Assembly: GCA_944323445.1 (NCBI GenBank)
Contig: CALUSM010000002.1
Coordinates: 1 to 64,000 of the forward strand
Length of the DNA: 64,000 nucleotides
Direction: 5' to 3'
Source of the DNA: an uncultured Bacteroidales bacterium
GTDB lineage: Bacteria; Bacteroidota; Bacteroidia; Bacteroidales; UBA932
The translations under genes were made by a program, and so were the position numbers. The stretch's first letter is position 1, and the number at the start of each line of letters is the position of its first letter. Below, piece after piece: positions 35,295-44,811 of the stretch. The notes under the pieces are model-generated. The model saw only the letters and a program-made list of their open reading frames with translations. It was not told the DNA's origin and ran no database searches.

Positions 35295-37631
35295 ATGCTG
35301 TTCCGAAAAACATCGATAATTCTCGTTTTCTTGTGTCTGGTCACGGTTTCAGTGTCCCTGAGAGCCCAGTCGGTAGGTCTGGTACTCAGCGGAGGCGGGG
35401 CCAAGGGCCTGTCTCATATAGGTGTGATAAAGGCGCTTGAGGAGAACGGCATACCTATCGACTACATCTCCGGGACATCCATAGGATCCATCGTCGGAGG
35501 CCTCTATGCCATAGGAATGTCTCCTGACGACATGATCTCCCTTATGAAATCCAGGGAGTTTCAGTCATGGTACACAGGGGACGGGGAGAGGGAGTTCTTC
35601 ACCTACCTTTACTCCGGGTATCCTACGCCGGCGATGGTAAACATCAACATGAAGTGGGACGAGAAGGAACTGGCGCAGGGGCGGCGCAAGATAAAATTCT
35701 CCTTTCCCACCAGCCTTGTGTCGCCGTTCCCGATGGATATAGCCTTCGTGCAGATGTTTGCCGGGGCATCGGCCGCCGCGGGATATGATTTCGACCGTCT
35801 GATGGTCCCCTTTTTCTGCGTGTCGGCGGATGTGCTTCATAAGGAACCGTATATCTCCGACAGCGGTGATCTCGGCTCGGCCATACGGGCCTCGATGACG
35901 TTTCCGGCATATTTCAAGCCTGTGATGATAGATTCGGTACTGCTCTTTGACGGCGGCTTCTACAACAATTTCCCATGGGAGATCATGCGCGACAAGTACA
36001 GTCCCGATTTTATAATAGGAGTCAAGTGCGTCAAGGGCGAACCCATCGGAGCCGACCAGGAGGACCTTTACAGACAGCTGGAGACAATCATGACCATAGA
36101 CACCGACTATGACCTTCCGGAGGACGAGGGAGTGCTGATTTCCGGTATCTACGACTACTCTCTTCTGGAATTCGACAAGATTGACGAGCTGGTCCGCAAG
36201 GGCTATGATACCGCGATGATGTATATGGACAGAATACTTGAGAGAGTGCAGAGACGCAGGTCCAGGAGCGATGTAGATTCGATGCGTATAGCATTCAGGA
36301 AGAAATGCCTTGACCTCAGGTTCGATTCTGTGGAGATATGCGGACCTTTGTCGGATGCCCAGCGTGAGTACATAACCAGGACCATTACCGACCGCAAGGA
36401 TACCTTCTCGTTCAATCAGGCAAAAAGAGGCTACTACCGCGTACTGTCCACCAACGCCATCCAGTCCTTCTTCCCCACGGCGCGCATCAACAGCGACTCT
36501 CTCTTTACCTTCCGCCTGGAGGCCGTGCCCAAGAATGTGCTCTCCGTCTCGGTAGGAGGCAATATCTCCTCTTCGTCCCTGATGCAGGGATTCGTGGGGC
36601 TGTCGCACACCCATTTTTCCCGTCATCCCTGGAATGCCGCCGTCAACTTTGACATAGGCCAGTTCTTTACCGGAGTCGGCCTGTATTTCCGCCAGCACAT
36701 AGGCATACGTCCTCTTTTCCTGTATGAGGTGATGCTCAATGTGCATAATTTCGATTATTTCGGCAGCAGCCAGGGACTCCTGTTCTCCAAGTCCCTGGCC
36801 AGGAATATCCGTGAGAACGAGGCTTACCTGACGCTTAATATGGGCACGCCCGTGTCCTACAACAGCAGCATCCTGGCCGAGTTCGGTATAACGGCCGGAA
36901 CCAACCGCTACATCTATTTCCCCGCGGACAACTATTCTCAGTATGACGTGGAGGACCGTACTTCCCTTGCCTATCTGACCGGCAGGCTTAAGATGGCGCA
37001 GACCACTCTGGATTACAACATATACCCCACGTCGGGAAGACGGAGACTGCTGGAGTTCCGCTATATTCTCAGCCACGAGAGTCATGTGCCGGGAACCATG
37101 TTCCCGGACAGTACCGGAGTCACAGGAAGGCTCAACCACACTCTGCTGGCCAGGCTCAATCTGGAGGATTACTACGATCTGGGACGCTGGTTCTCGTTGG
37201 GATACAATCTGGACCTGACCGTCTCCACTCCGCTGGATCTGAATGACTACACCTCTACAATGATCGCCATGCCGGCCTATCAGCCGACTGTGCACAGCAA
37301 GACTCTTATGATGGGGGCCTACAGGGCACCGTCCTATGCCGGCCTTATGATAACACCGATAATAAAGTTCACAAAGACCTTTTTCCTTCAGATATCGGGC
37401 GGCTATTTCCAGCCTTTCCGGGCTCTGGAGGAGACGGCTGCGGGAGGCTACCGGTACACTGCCCCGTTTCCCGAGGGCAGCTTCATCGGCAACGCCGCCC
37501 TGGTATGGCAGTCCCCGATCGGACCCATATCCCTCTCATGCGCTTATTATGAAGGAGCGGAGAGGGCCAAGTGGTATCCGTCGTTCAATATAGGTTATCT
37601 GATATTCCGTGAGCACGGACTGAGAAATTAG
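35295..37631 (+). CDS. Patatin-like phospholipase with C-terminal outer-membrane barrel
   Basis: The start at 35295 gives 778 residues beginning with a signal peptide (SLRAQ). The patatin domain (~22-320) has the oxyanion GLVLSGGGAKGLSHIG, nucleophile Ser62 in GTSIG and catalytic Asp219 in DGGFYNN. A POTRA-like segment (~330-410) and a ~370-residue BamA-type barrel follow (FGVTAGTNRYIYFP-like strands; C-terminal IGYLIFREHGLRN). This layout matches type-Vd-like secreted or surface phospholipases common in Bacteroidetes. It would act on lipids in or beyond the outer membrane. The flippase gene starts 15 bp downstream. Confidence 0.92.
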   Translation: MLFRKTSIILVFLCLVTVSVSLRAQSVGLVLSGGGAKGLSHIGVIKALEENGIPIDYISGTSIGSIVGGLYAIGMSPDDMISLMKSREFQSWYTGDGEREFFTYLYSGYPTPAMVNINMKWDEKELAQGRRKIKFSFPTSLVSPFPMDIAFVQMFAGASAAAGYDFDRLMVPFFCVSADVLHKEPYISDSGDLGSAIRASMTFPAYFKPVMIDSVLLFDGGFYNNFPWEIMRDKYSPDFIIGVKCVKGEPIGADQEDLYRQLETIMTIDTDYDLPEDEGVLISGIYDYSLLEFDKIDELVRKGYDTAMMYMDRILERVQRRRSRSDVDSMRIAFRKKCLDLRFDSVEICGPLSDAQREYITRTITDRKDTFSFNQAKRGYYRVLSTNAIQSFFPTARINSDSLFTFRLEAVPKNVLSVSVGGNISSSSLMQGFVGLSHTHFSRHPWNAAVNFDIGQFFTGVGLYFRQHIGIRPLFLYEVMLNVHNFDYFGSSQGLLFSKSLARNIRENEAYLTLNMGTPVSYNSSILAEFGITAGTNRYIYFPADNYSQYDVEDRTSLAYLTGRLKMAQTTLDYNIYPTSGRRRLLEFRYILSHESHVPGTMFPDSTGVTGRLNHTLLARLNLEDYYDLGRWFSLGYNLDLTVSTPLDLNDYTSTMIAMPAYQPTVHSKTLMMGAYRAPSYAGLMITPIIKFTKTFFLQISGGYFQPFRALEETAAGGYRYTAPFPEGSFIGNAALVWQSPIGPISLSCAYYEGAERAKWYPSFNIGYLIFREHGLRN

Positions 37632-37646
37632 AATTTTCCGAAGATT

Positions 37647-39155
37647 ATGGGGATGAGACAGATACTCGGCAAGCTAGCCGGACAGACTGCAATCTACGGG
37701 ACCAGCACCATAGTGGCCCGTTTCCTCAACTACATGCTCCTGCCTCTGTATACCTACACCCTGTCCACATCGGACTACGGGGTGCTGACGGAGTTCATGT
37801 CCTACATAGCTGTCTTTCAGGTACTGCTTACCATGGGACTGGAAACAGGGTGTTTCCGTTTTGCAAGCAAGGACGGGTATGAGCCGCGCAGGGTCTTCCA
37901 GGCAGCGCTGGCGGCAGTCTCCGCAGTGTCGGCTGTATTCCTGCTGCTTATGATCGTCCTAGGGAAGGGGTTGGCGGAGCGTATGGGCTACGGAGGATAC
38001 TGGAACCTTTATATCTACATCGGCATAATCCTTTTCTCCGACTGCATCACGGCGATACTCTTCGCTAAGCTGAGGCAGGAGAACAGGGCCTGGAGATTCG
38101 CCGTGTTCAAGGTGGTTAAGATCCTCACGGAGGCGGGAACCAACCTGCTGCTTTTCCTCTGGTACCCCGGATATGCCGCCTTGCATCCGGACAATCTCCT
38201 CTCCGGACTGATACCCGCCGTACCCGATTTCTCCTATCCGGTATTCTCCATACTCGTGAGCTGCGTGCTCTGCTTCGCGCTCTTCATTCCGGAGATGCTC
38301 CGCGTGGGCTTCGGCACAGACAGCAGGACTATCAGAGACATGCTGCGCTACTCCCTGCCGCTGATGGTAGCGGGTCTGCCCGGTGTGGTCAACGACTTTC
38401 TGGACCGCATCCTCTTCCGTTTCTTCAATGTGGACGATACGCTCTGGAGAGCAGACCTGGGAGTGTACCAGGCCGCGGTCAAGGTGGCTGTGATCATGAG
38501 CCTCTTCGTGCAGATGTTCCGCTTTGCCGCGGAGCCGTTCTTCTTCTCCAACACCCGTCAGAAGGATTTCAAGCGGATCTACGCCTCGGTGATGGAGTAT
38601 TTCGTGATGTTCTGCATGCTGATCTTCCTCGGGGTGACCTTCTACCTGGACATCATACAGCTTATCGTGGGCAGCGATTTCCGCGAGGGCATGGGCATAG
38701 TGCCGGTGATGCTCCTGGCCTACATGATGATGGGCATGCTCTTCAACGTGTCCATGTGGTACAAGCTCTCCGACCGTCCCTCCTTCGCCATATACATCAC
38801 CCTGGCCGGTCTGGCGGTGACAGCCGTCATCAACATCGTATTCCTTCCGGTGTACTCCTATCACGCCGCCGCGTGGGGCCATTTCTTCAGTTACCTGACG
38901 ATGCTGATACTCAGCGTTCTGCTCGGCCGTAAATACTATTCCATACCCTACCGCTGGGGCAAGATCTCCGGCATCATCGTCCTGGGGCTGGTGCTCTATT
39001 CCCTGGACCGGGCCATCCCAGACACGATCCCCTTCGGCTGGACCATGACCGTCCGCACCCTGCTGATAGGAGTATACCTGGCCGGCATTTTCTATATCGA
39101 AAAATATTTCAGACGACATAAAACCATAACAGATGAAAGTCAAGATAGTCAATAA
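37647..39155 (+). CDS. Wzx/MATE-type polysaccharide or lipid-linked oligosaccharide flippase
   Basis: This 502-residue integral membrane protein has ~14 hydrophobic segments and begins [34 protein letters not shown], the typical start of the polysaccharide-biosynthesis flippase family. [24 protein letters not shown], in mid-protein, is also characteristic. It would move a lipid-linked glycan across the inner membrane. Its last 23 bases overlap dut. Its neighbours (murF, a GT2 gene) suggest cell-wall or surface-glycan assembly. A second ATG at 37653 is an equally good start. Confidence 0.88.
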   Translation: MGMRQILGKLAGQTAIYGTSTIVARFLNYMLLPLYTYTLSTSDYGVLTEFMSYIAVFQVLLTMGLETGCFRFASKDGYEPRRVFQAALAAVSAVSAVFLLLMIVLGKGLAERMGYGGYWNLYIYIGIILFSDCITAILFAKLRQENRAWRFAVFKVVKILTEAGTNLLLFLWYPGYAALHPDNLLSGLIPAVPDFSYPVFSILVSCVLCFALFIPEMLRVGFGTDSRTIRDMLRYSLPLMVAGLPGVVNDFLDRILFRFFNVDDTLWRADLGVYQAAVKVAVIMSLFVQMFRFAAEPFFFSNTRQKDFKRIYASVMEYFVMFCMLIFLGVTFYLDIIQLIVGSDFREGMGIVPVMLLAYMMMGMLFNVSMWYKLSDRPSFAIYITLAGLAVTAVINIVFLPVYSYHAAAWGHFFSYLTMLILSVLLGRKYYSIPYRWGKISGIIVLGLVLYSLDRAIPDTIPFGWTMTVRTLLIGVYLAGIFYIEKYFRRHKTITDESQDSQ

Positions 39156-39567
39156 ATCCCCCTTCGCACTTCCGGCATACGCTACAGAACACTCGGCCGG
39201 TATGGACCTGAGAGCCGGTATCCCTGAACCGCTGGTGCTGAAACCGCTGCAGCGGGTGCTCGTTCCTACCGGACTGTATATCGAATTGCCTGCCGGCTTC
39301 GAGGCGCAGATACGTCCCCGGAGCGGTCTGGCGATAAAGCACGGTATATCCCTGGTCAATACTCCAGGGACCATAGACGCGGACTACCGCGGTGAGATAA
39401 AGGTCATTGTGGTCAACCTTTCTTCGGAGGACTTCACCCTCAATCCCGGGGAGCGTATCGCCCAGATGGTGGTGGCCCGCCATGAGAAGGTGGAGTGGGA
39501 GGAGGTCGAAGTGCTGGAGGAAAGTGCAAGAGGGGAGGGTGGCTTCGGCTCCACAGGACGTAAGTAG
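39133..39567 (+). CDS. dut: dUTP diphosphatase
   Basis: This 144-residue protein contains all five dUTPase motifs: the AGMDLRA start, RSGLAIKHG, the [17 protein letters not shown] block with the catalytic Asp, RIAQMV and the glycine-rich C-terminal [13 protein letters not shown] arm. It hydrolyses dUTP to dUMP and pyrophosphate, keeping uracil out of DNA and feeding dTMP synthesis. It overlaps the flippase gene by 23 bp, implying coupled translation. Confidence 0.97.
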   Translation: MKVKIVNKSPFALPAYATEHSAGMDLRAGIPEPLVLKPLQRVLVPTGLYIELPAGFEAQIRPRSGLAIKHGISLVNTPGTIDADYRGEIKVIVVNLSSEDFTLNPGERIAQMVVARHEKVEWEEVEVLEESARGEGGFGSTGRK

Positions 39568-39588
39568 AATGTATCGTGAATAATCGGA

Positions 39589-40917
39589 ATGATGGACAAA
39601 ACGATGGAAAACAGGCTGTACGGAGCGTTCCTCTCATCTGCCGGGGTATCGGTCGACAGCCGCAGGATAGAGCCGGGGGCAATGTTCTTTGCCCTGAGAG
39701 GGAACAATTTTGACGGCAACCGCTTTGCGGCGGCGGCATTGGAGGCCGGAGCTGCGTGGGCGGTGGTCGCGCGGGACAGCGGTATCCCTGACGGAGGACG
39801 GTATATAGTTGTTGACGACACGCTTGAGGCCCTGCAGGCCCTGGCCCGCAGGCACCGCTCGGGTTTCCGCATACCTGTGATAGGCCTGACCGGCACCAAT
39901 GGCAAGACTACCACCAAGGAACTGCTGTACGCGGTGCTTTCTGCCAGGTACCGGGTGACCGCGACTGCAGGCAACCTGAACAACCATATCGGGGTGCCGC
40001 TGACGCTGCTGCGCATCACAGGCGATACTGAGATTGCGGTGATCGAGATGGGTGCCAACCATCCCGGGGAGATAGCTGCCCTGACAGCCATTGCCCTGCC
40101 GGACTACGGTCTCATCACCAATGTAGGCAAGGCCCATCTTGAAGGTTTCGGCTCTTTCGAAGGGGTCAGGCGGGCCAAGGGCGAGCTTTACGATTATCTT
40201 CAGCGGACAGGTGATACGGCGTTCCTCAATGCCGATGACCCGGACCTGTGTGCCATGGCCTCGCAGCGGCCGGACCTTAGGACCGTGCGATATGGGGTGG
40301 AGGCTGCCGGAGCGCGCATACTTCCCGTGACGTCCGAAGAACCGTACCTGAGGCTGGAAATGCCGGAGGGCATCACAGTTTCCACTCATCTTATCGGCTC
40401 GTACAATGCTGCCAACGTGATGGCGGCAGTCTGTGTCGGCAGATATTTCGGCGTACCGCCTGAAGCGGCGGCCGCTGCAGTCGGGGCCTATGTCCCGTCC
40501 AATCTCCGTTCTCAGCTGGAACGGACGACCCGCAATCTGCTGGTGCTGGACACCTACAACGCCAATCCTTCGAGCATGAAGGCCTCCCTGGACAATTTCG
40601 CGCTCTCGCAATTTTCCAACAAGGTCCTGATTCTTGGAGAGATGCTTGAGCTGGGACAGGATTCTGTGCAGGAACATTGCCGGGTGATGGAGACCGCTGC
40701 CGCCATGAGGGAGTGCGTGAGAGCAATCTTTGTAGGCGGGGAGTTCCTGAAAGCGGCGGAGGCGGCTCCGGGGACGGCGGCGGACGGGCGGTTTACATTC
40801 TGCCGGGACGTTGAGGAGGCCCGCCGGATACTTGAGGAAGCTCCCTTGAGCGGATGCACCGTCCTGCTGAAAGGCTCCAATGCGGTGCGGCTGCCGTTGC
40901 TGAAGGACACTCTGTAA
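39589..40917 (+). CDS. murF: UDP-N-acetylmuramoyl-tripeptide--D-alanyl-D-alanine ligase
   Basis: This 442-residue Mur ligase shows the N-terminal UDP-sugar domain (GVSVDSRRIEPGAMFFALRG), the ATP loop GLTGTNGKTTTKELL, the central YGLITNVGKAHLEGFGS and the C-terminal LDTYNANPSSMKASLDNF. It adds D-Ala-D-Ala to the UDP-MurNAc-tripeptide in the cytoplasm, the last cytoplasmic step of the peptide stem. Met1, Met2 (39592) and Met6 (39604) are alternative starts. It lies 21 bp after dut in the envelope cluster. Confidence 0.96.
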   Translation: MMDKTMENRLYGAFLSSAGVSVDSRRIEPGAMFFALRGNNFDGNRFAAAALEAGAAWAVVARDSGIPDGGRYIVVDDTLEALQALARRHRSGFRIPVIGLTGTNGKTTTKELLYAVLSARYRVTATAGNLNNHIGVPLTLLRITGDTEIAVIEMGANHPGEIAALTAIALPDYGLITNVGKAHLEGFGSFEGVRRAKGELYDYLQRTGDTAFLNADDPDLCAMASQRPDLRTVRYGVEAAGARILPVTSEEPYLRLEMPEGITVSTHLIGSYNAANVMAAVCVGRYFGVPPEAAAAAVGAYVPSNLRSQLERTTRNLLVLDTYNANPSSMKASLDNFALSQFSNKVLILGEMLELGQDSVQEHCRVMETAAAMRECVRAIFVGGEFLKAAEAAPGTAADGRFTFCRDVEEARRILEEAPLSGCTVLLKGSNAVRLPLLKDTL

Positions 40918-40937
40918 TATTTTAACCGGGAAGAATC

Positions 40938-41951
40938 ATGTCGAGAACAGCTGTAGTCATACTCAACTGGAACGGGAAGGAGTTCCTGAAGAAGTTCATT
41001 CCTTCGGTGCTGGAGTGCATGCCGGAGGGGGATGTGCTGTATGTTGCGGACAACGGCTCTGAGGACGGCTCCGTGGAGTTTCTGAGGGAGAGCTGGCCTT
41101 CGGATGTGAGGCTGGTGCTGCTGGACCGCAATTACGGATTTACCGGGGGGTACAACAGGGCTCTGGCCACCATAGGCGGCAGCGGAGAGGCATTCGATTA
41201 CTATCTGCTGCTGAATTCCGATATAGAGGTCACCCCTGGGTGGCTTCAGGAGCTGGAGAATTTCATGGATGCGAGGCCGCGCTGTGCCGTATGCGCTCCC
41301 AAGGTACTGTGCTATGACCGCCGCGGATGGTTCGAGCATGCTGGCGCTTCCGGTGGTTTCGTGGACCGTTGGTATTTTCCCTATTGCCGCGGAAGGATAC
41401 TGGCCACCATTGAGGAGGACCGCGGGCAGTATGATACGCCGTGCCGCGTGTTCTGGGCATCAGGGGCAGCATTCATGATACGCTCCGGTGTCTGGCATGA
41501 CCTCGGTGGCCTGGACGACAGCTTCTTTGCCCACATGGAAGAGATAGACCTGTGCTGGCGGGCCATGCTGGCAGGGTGGGAGATATGGGTGGATCCCGCT
41601 TCCGCCGTCTATCATGTGGGAGGAGGTACCCTGCCCAACAACTCTCCCCGGAAACTGTATCTCAATTTCCGCAACAATCTCCTGATGATGTACAAGAACC
41701 TGCCTTCCCGCTCCCGCTCACGGATTATCTTCGTCCGGATGTGCGTGGACGGGGCTATAGCCTGTGTCTATCTGCTCACCGGCAGACTGTCTTTTTTCAG
41801 GTCGGTGCTCAGGGCCCACAGGGACTACCGCAGGATGCGGAGGAAGGTGACGGTCTCCGCTCCCGGGGCGGATGTCCCCCGTGCCAGGGTGTCCATAGTG
41901 CGCCTGGCGCTGGTTGGATTCCGATATCCGTCAGGAAAAGTTGGAGATTAG
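40938..41951 (+). CDS. Family 2 glycosyltransferase
   Basis: This 337-residue GT-A enzyme begins with TAVVILNWNGKEFLKKFIPSVLE and has the metal-binding DSDI-type motif LLLNSDIEVTPGWL. CRVFWASGAAFMIRSGVW and GLDDSFFAHMEEIDLCWRAMLAGW place it with rhamnosyl- and related transferases. It would add a sugar to a lipid-linked or surface glycan. It is the last gene of the cluster, 20 bp after murF. Sugar donor and acceptor are unknown. Confidence 0.92.
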   Translation: MSRTAVVILNWNGKEFLKKFIPSVLECMPEGDVLYVADNGSEDGSVEFLRESWPSDVRLVLLDRNYGFTGGYNRALATIGGSGEAFDYYLLLNSDIEVTPGWLQELENFMDARPRCAVCAPKVLCYDRRGWFEHAGASGGFVDRWYFPYCRGRILATIEEDRGQYDTPCRVFWASGAAFMIRSGVWHDLGGLDDSFFAHMEEIDLCWRAMLAGWEIWVDPASAVYHVGGGTLPNNSPRKLYLNFRNNLLMMYKNLPSRSRSRIIFVRMCVDGAIACVYLLTGRLSFFRSVLRAHRDYRRMRRKVTVSAPGADVPRARVSIVRLALVGFRYPSGKVGD

Positions 41952-41970
41952 GGATAAAGTGTTACATTTG
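41941..41970 (+). promoter_or_regulatory. Promoter of the [FeFe] hydrogenase gene
   Basis: TACATTTG (41963-41970) is a full TAnnTTTG match, and TTGG at 41941 stands 19 nt upstream as a partial -33 box. The start would lie near 41975, ~28 nt ahead of the ATG. It overlaps the end of the GT2 gene. Confidence 0.6.
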
Positions 41971-42002
41971 CAGCGATTTCCTTTACAAATTTTAAGATAG
42001 AT

Positions 42003-43481
42003 ATGGCATTTACCAACAATGTGATGATTGTCCGCCACAAGCTGCTGGCGATGATGGTTAACAAGTGGAAAGAGGACCGGCTTGTCTCCGATATTGACAG
42101 GTTGCCGATACAGCTCAGCCCCCGTAATGCTGATGTACTCGGAAGATGTTGCGTGCATAAGGAGAGGGCCGTGTGGAAATATAAGATGTTCCCTCTGCTC
42201 GGATACGATATGAATGATGAGAAGGACGAGCTGACTCCCCTGTCGGAGTACGCCCGACGTGTCATCAGCGGTGAGAGGACACAGAAGGACAATATAATGT
42301 GCGTCATCGACGAGGCGTGCTCCTCCTGTGTCAAGACCAATTACGAGATCACCAATCTCTGCCGCGGATGCGTGGCCCGCAGCTGTTCGATGAACTGCCC
42401 CAAGGGCGCCATCACGCACGACATCAAGCGCCACGGCCAGGCCGTGATAGACCATGACCTCTGCATCAACTGCGGCAAGTGCTATCAGAGCTGTCCTTAT
42501 CACGCCATCGTGTACATTCCAGTGCCGTGCGAGGAGGCATGTCCTGTGAAGGCGATTTCCAAGGACAAGTACGGTGTGGAGCATATAGACGAGAGCAAGT
42601 GCATCTACTGCGGCAAATGTCTGAACGCATGTCCTTTCGGTGCTATTTTCGAGGTGTCTCAGGTATTCGACGTGCTCAACAACATCTGGGACGGCCGTCC
42701 GGTGGTGGCCATGGTTGCGCCCTCCATCCTCGGTCAGTTCAAGACCACCAGGGAAAAACTTTACGGCGCCATCAAGGCTATCGGCTTCTCGGCTGTAGTA
42801 GAGGTGGCTGAGGGAGCCATGATGACCGTCAGCAACGAAGCCCATGAACTGAAGGAGAAGATGGCCGAGGGTCAGCCGTTCATGACCACCAGCTGTTGCC
42901 CTTCCTGGACTGAGCTGGTGCGCAAGCACATTCCCGACATGGCTCCGTTCGTTTCCTCCACCGGCTCGCCCATGTACTATGCAGCGGAGATTGTCAAGGA
43001 AAAGTATCCTGCGGCCAAGCAGGTGTTCATCGGTCCCTGCATAGCGAAGCGCAAGGAGGCCAAGAGCAATCCGAACGTGGATTATGTCATGACTTTCGAG
43101 GAACTGGGCAGCGTATTTTCAGGCTATGAGATAGATTTCGACAATGTGGAACCCTATGAGGTGGAGACTCTTTCAGTCAAGGAGGCACATGCTTTCGGCC
43201 AGAGCGGCGGAGTTGCCGGTGCAGTAAAGGCTTTCCTTGGGGAGGATGTCAACTCTATCAGGATTGCGGGCATGGACAAGAAGAACATCGCTCTTATGAA
43301 GAGTTACGCCAAGACCCGGAAGGCTCCGGCGAAATTCCTGGAGATGATGGTGTGTCCCGACGGATGTATTTCCGGTCCCTGTACTTACAATGACGCTGTT
43401 TCAGGCAAGAAGCAGTACAATACCGAGCTGGACGGCATAACCGACACCTATGAGTCGCGCCGCGGCACCGCTCAGGACTGA
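42003..43481 (+). CDS. Monomeric [FeFe] hydrogenase, group B-like
   Basis: This 492-residue protein has an N-terminal Cys-rich region (CSSC, CRGC, CSMNCPKGAI) and two ferredoxin 4Fe-4S motifs (CINCGKCYQSCPYHAI and CIYCGKCLNACPFGAI). The H-cluster domain has signatures TSCCPSW, GPCIAKRKEA and CPDGCISGPC. In canonical group A enzymes these are TSCCPxW, MPCxxKxxE and ExMACxxGCxxGGGQP, so GPC at L2 and the GPC end of L3 point to group B. It would make or take up H2 with ferredoxin in an anaerobe. No HydE, HydF or HydG maturase gene lies in the window. It has its own promoter and terminator. Confidence 0.88.
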   Translation: MAFTNNVMIVRHKLLAMMVNKWKEDRLVSDIDRLPIQLSPRNADVLGRCCVHKERAVWKYKMFPLLGYDMNDEKDELTPLSEYARRVISGERTQKDNIMCVIDEACSSCVKTNYEITNLCRGCVARSCSMNCPKGAITHDIKRHGQAVIDHDLCINCGKCYQSCPYHAIVYIPVPCEEACPVKAISKDKYGVEHIDESKCIYCGKCLNACPFGAIFEVSQVFDVLNNIWDGRPVVAMVAPSILGQFKTTREKLYGAIKAIGFSAVVEVAEGAMMTVSNEAHELKEKMAEGQPFMTTSCCPSWTELVRKHIPDMAPFVSSTGSPMYYAAEIVKEKYPAAKQVFIGPCIAKRKEAKSNPNVDYVMTFEELGSVFSGYEIDFDNVEPYEVETLSVKEAHAFGQSGGVAGAVKAFLGEDVNSIRIAGMDKKNIALMKSYAKTRKAPAKFLEMMVCPDGCISGPCTYNDAVSGKKQYNTELDGITDTYESRRGTAQD

Positions 43482-43501
43482 TCTCCGGACAGTACAGCAT
43501 G

Positions 43502-43540
43502 AAAGAGGCGGCCCCTGCGAAAGGAGCCGCCTCTTTATTG
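43502..43540 (+). terminator. Terminator between hydrogenase and rplI (convergent)
   Basis: AAAGAGGCGGC (43502-43512) and GCCGCCTCTTT (43526-43536) form an 11-bp perfect stem followed by T-rich sequence. It lies between convergent genes and can act both ways. Confidence 0.85.
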
Positions 43541-43558
43541 TACTTTTTTGAGAGGTTC

Positions 43559-44062
43559 TTACTCGGCTGCGGGTGCCTCAGCTGCGGGAGCGGATTCCTC
43601 TGCTGTCTCGGTGCCGTCTCCGACTACCTCGACCTTGAAGTCAGCCTTGATGTCCTTGTAGAACTTCACACTGGCATCGTATACACCGGCCTCCTTGATG
43701 TTGTCCATGCCGGCGATGGTTACGTTGCGGCGGTCAATCTCCACTCCAAGAGCGGCTACGGCCTCGGCAATCTGGATGTTGCCTACGGAGCCGAAGATCT
43801 TGCCTTTCGAGCTCATCTTGGCCACAACCTTCACGGTCAGACCGTTGATCTTGGCTGCGAGTGCGCTTGCCTCCTCGCGGAGCTTGGCCTCCTTGTGTGC
43901 CCTCTGACGGATATTCTCGGCGAGAACCTTCTTGGCGGACTCAGTTGCGAGAACAGCCATGCCCTGAGGGATGAGGTAGTTGACAGCATAGCCGTTTCTT
44001 ACCTTTACGATATCGTCTTTATGCCCGAGATTGGCGACGTCCTGTTTCAGAATGATTTCCAT
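43559..44062 (-). CDS. rplI: 50S ribosomal protein L9
   Basis: This 167-residue protein begins MEIILKQDVANLGHKDDIVKV and contains GYAVNYLIPQGMAVLAT, the conserved L9 N-terminal domain, followed by a central helix and the C-terminal domain. The last ~20 residues are an Ala/Glu-rich tail (EESAPAAEAPAAE), longer than in most L9 proteins but common in Bacteroidetes. It is third in the rpsF-rpsR-rplI operon, 12 bp after rpsR. Confidence 0.97.
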   Translation of the reverse strand: MEIILKQDVANLGHKDDIVKVRNGYAVNYLIPQGMAVLATESAKKVLAENIRQRAHKEAKLREEASALAAKINGLTVKVVAKMSSKGKIFGSVGNIQIAEAVAALGVEIDRRNVTIAGMDNIKEAGVYDASVKFYKDIKADFKVEVVGDGTETAEESAPAAEAPAAE

Positions 44063-44074
44063 ACACTGTCCTCC

Positions 44075-44341
44075 TTATTTCAATAAGTCTGTTACGTAAG
44101 GGAGCAGGGCGAGATGCCTTGCACGTTTAACTGCCTGAGCGACCTTGCGCTGGAACTTCAGGGAAGTACCGGTCAGACGGCGGGGGAGAATCTTGCCCTG
44201 CTCGTTGAGGAACCTCTTGAGGAACTCAGCGTCCTTGTAGTCCACATATTTGATGTGCGCTTTCTTGAAGCGGCAGTATTTTTTCTTCTTCACCTCTACT
44301 GTAGGAGGGTTGAGAAATCTGATTTCGTTGTTTACGGCCAT
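44075..44341 (-). CDS. rpsR: 30S ribosomal protein S18
   Basis: This 88-residue basic protein has [20 protein letters not shown] and [19 protein letters not shown], the S18 signature, and ends [16 protein letters not shown]18 binds S6 on the small-subunit platform. It starts three bases after the rpsF stop. Confidence 0.97.
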   Translation of the reverse strand: MAVNNEIRFLNPPTVEVKKKKYCRFKKAHIKYVDYKDAEFLKRFLNEQGKILPRRLTGTSLKFQRKVAQAVKRARHLALLPYVTDLLK

Positions 44342-44344
44342 GGC

Positions 44345-44722
44345 TTATTCCTCCTTTGCTGTATTTTCTGCAGCGGGAGCCGCTGCGTTTTCTTTCCTGT
44401 TGCTGCGCCTGCGCTCTGAGTAGGCGATGGAGTCCCTGTCCATCACGAATGTGAGGAAACGGATGATGCGCTCGTCGCGTCTGTACTGTGTCTCGAGCTT
44501 GTCGATGAACTGCGAGTCAGCCCTGAACTCGAACAGGTGGTAGAACCCTGTTGTCTTTTTCTGGATGGGGTAGGCCAGCTTTCTCAGGCCCCAGTCCTCA
44601 TCGTTCACGATCTCACCACCCTCGGAGAGGATGTAGCCGCGATACTTTTCTACCGCTTCCTTTATCTGTTCCTCAGATAAAACGGGAGTTGCAATGAAAA
44701 CGGTTTCGTACTGTTTTAACAT
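44345..44722 (-). CDS. rpsF: 30S ribosomal protein S6
   Basis: This 125-residue protein starts [20 protein letters not shown] and includes [24 protein letters not shown], typical of S6. An Ala/Glu-rich tail ([15 protein letters not shown]) follows the core. It is first in the rpsF-rpsR-rplI operon and has a well-matched promoter and a hairpin ahead of it. S6 and S18 form a dimer in the ribosome that in some bacteria represses its own mRNA. Confidence 0.97.
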   Translation of the reverse strand: MLKQYETVFIATPVLSEEQIKEAVEKYRGYILSEGGEIVNDEDWGLRKLAYPIQKKTTGFYHLFEFRADSQFIDKLETQYRRDERIIRFLTFVMDRDSIAYSERRRSNRKENAAAPAAENTAKEE

Positions 44723-44751
44723 TTTGATTATTATTTAATTAAAATTAACAA

Positions 44752-44778
44752 AGCCCTTTCCCGGTGTGGGAAAGGGCT
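44752..44778 (-). promoter_or_regulatory. Hairpin at the 5' end of the rpsF mRNA; also possible pepD terminator
   Basis: AGCCCTTTCCC and GGGAAAGGGCT form an 11-bp perfect stem with loop ACACC on the minus strand. The predicted start of the rpsF transcript lies at the base of this stem, so the mRNA may begin with it. An A-C-C-G run at the loop edge recalls the CCG feature of known S6:S18 leader motifs. It is also placed to end pepD transcription. Confidence 0.5.
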
Positions 44779-44779
44779 G

Positions 44780-44810
44780 CAAAGATACGAATTATACGTC
44801 AATTACCAAA
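44780..44810 (-). promoter_or_regulatory. Promoter of the rpsF-rpsR-rplI operon (TTTG-N19-TATCTTTG)
   Basis: On the minus strand TTTG (44810-44807) and TATCTTTG (44787-44780), 19 nt apart, match both promoter halves exactly. The start should lie near 44775. The -33 box lies just two bases from the pepD stop. Confidence 0.75.
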
Positions 44811-44811
44811 A

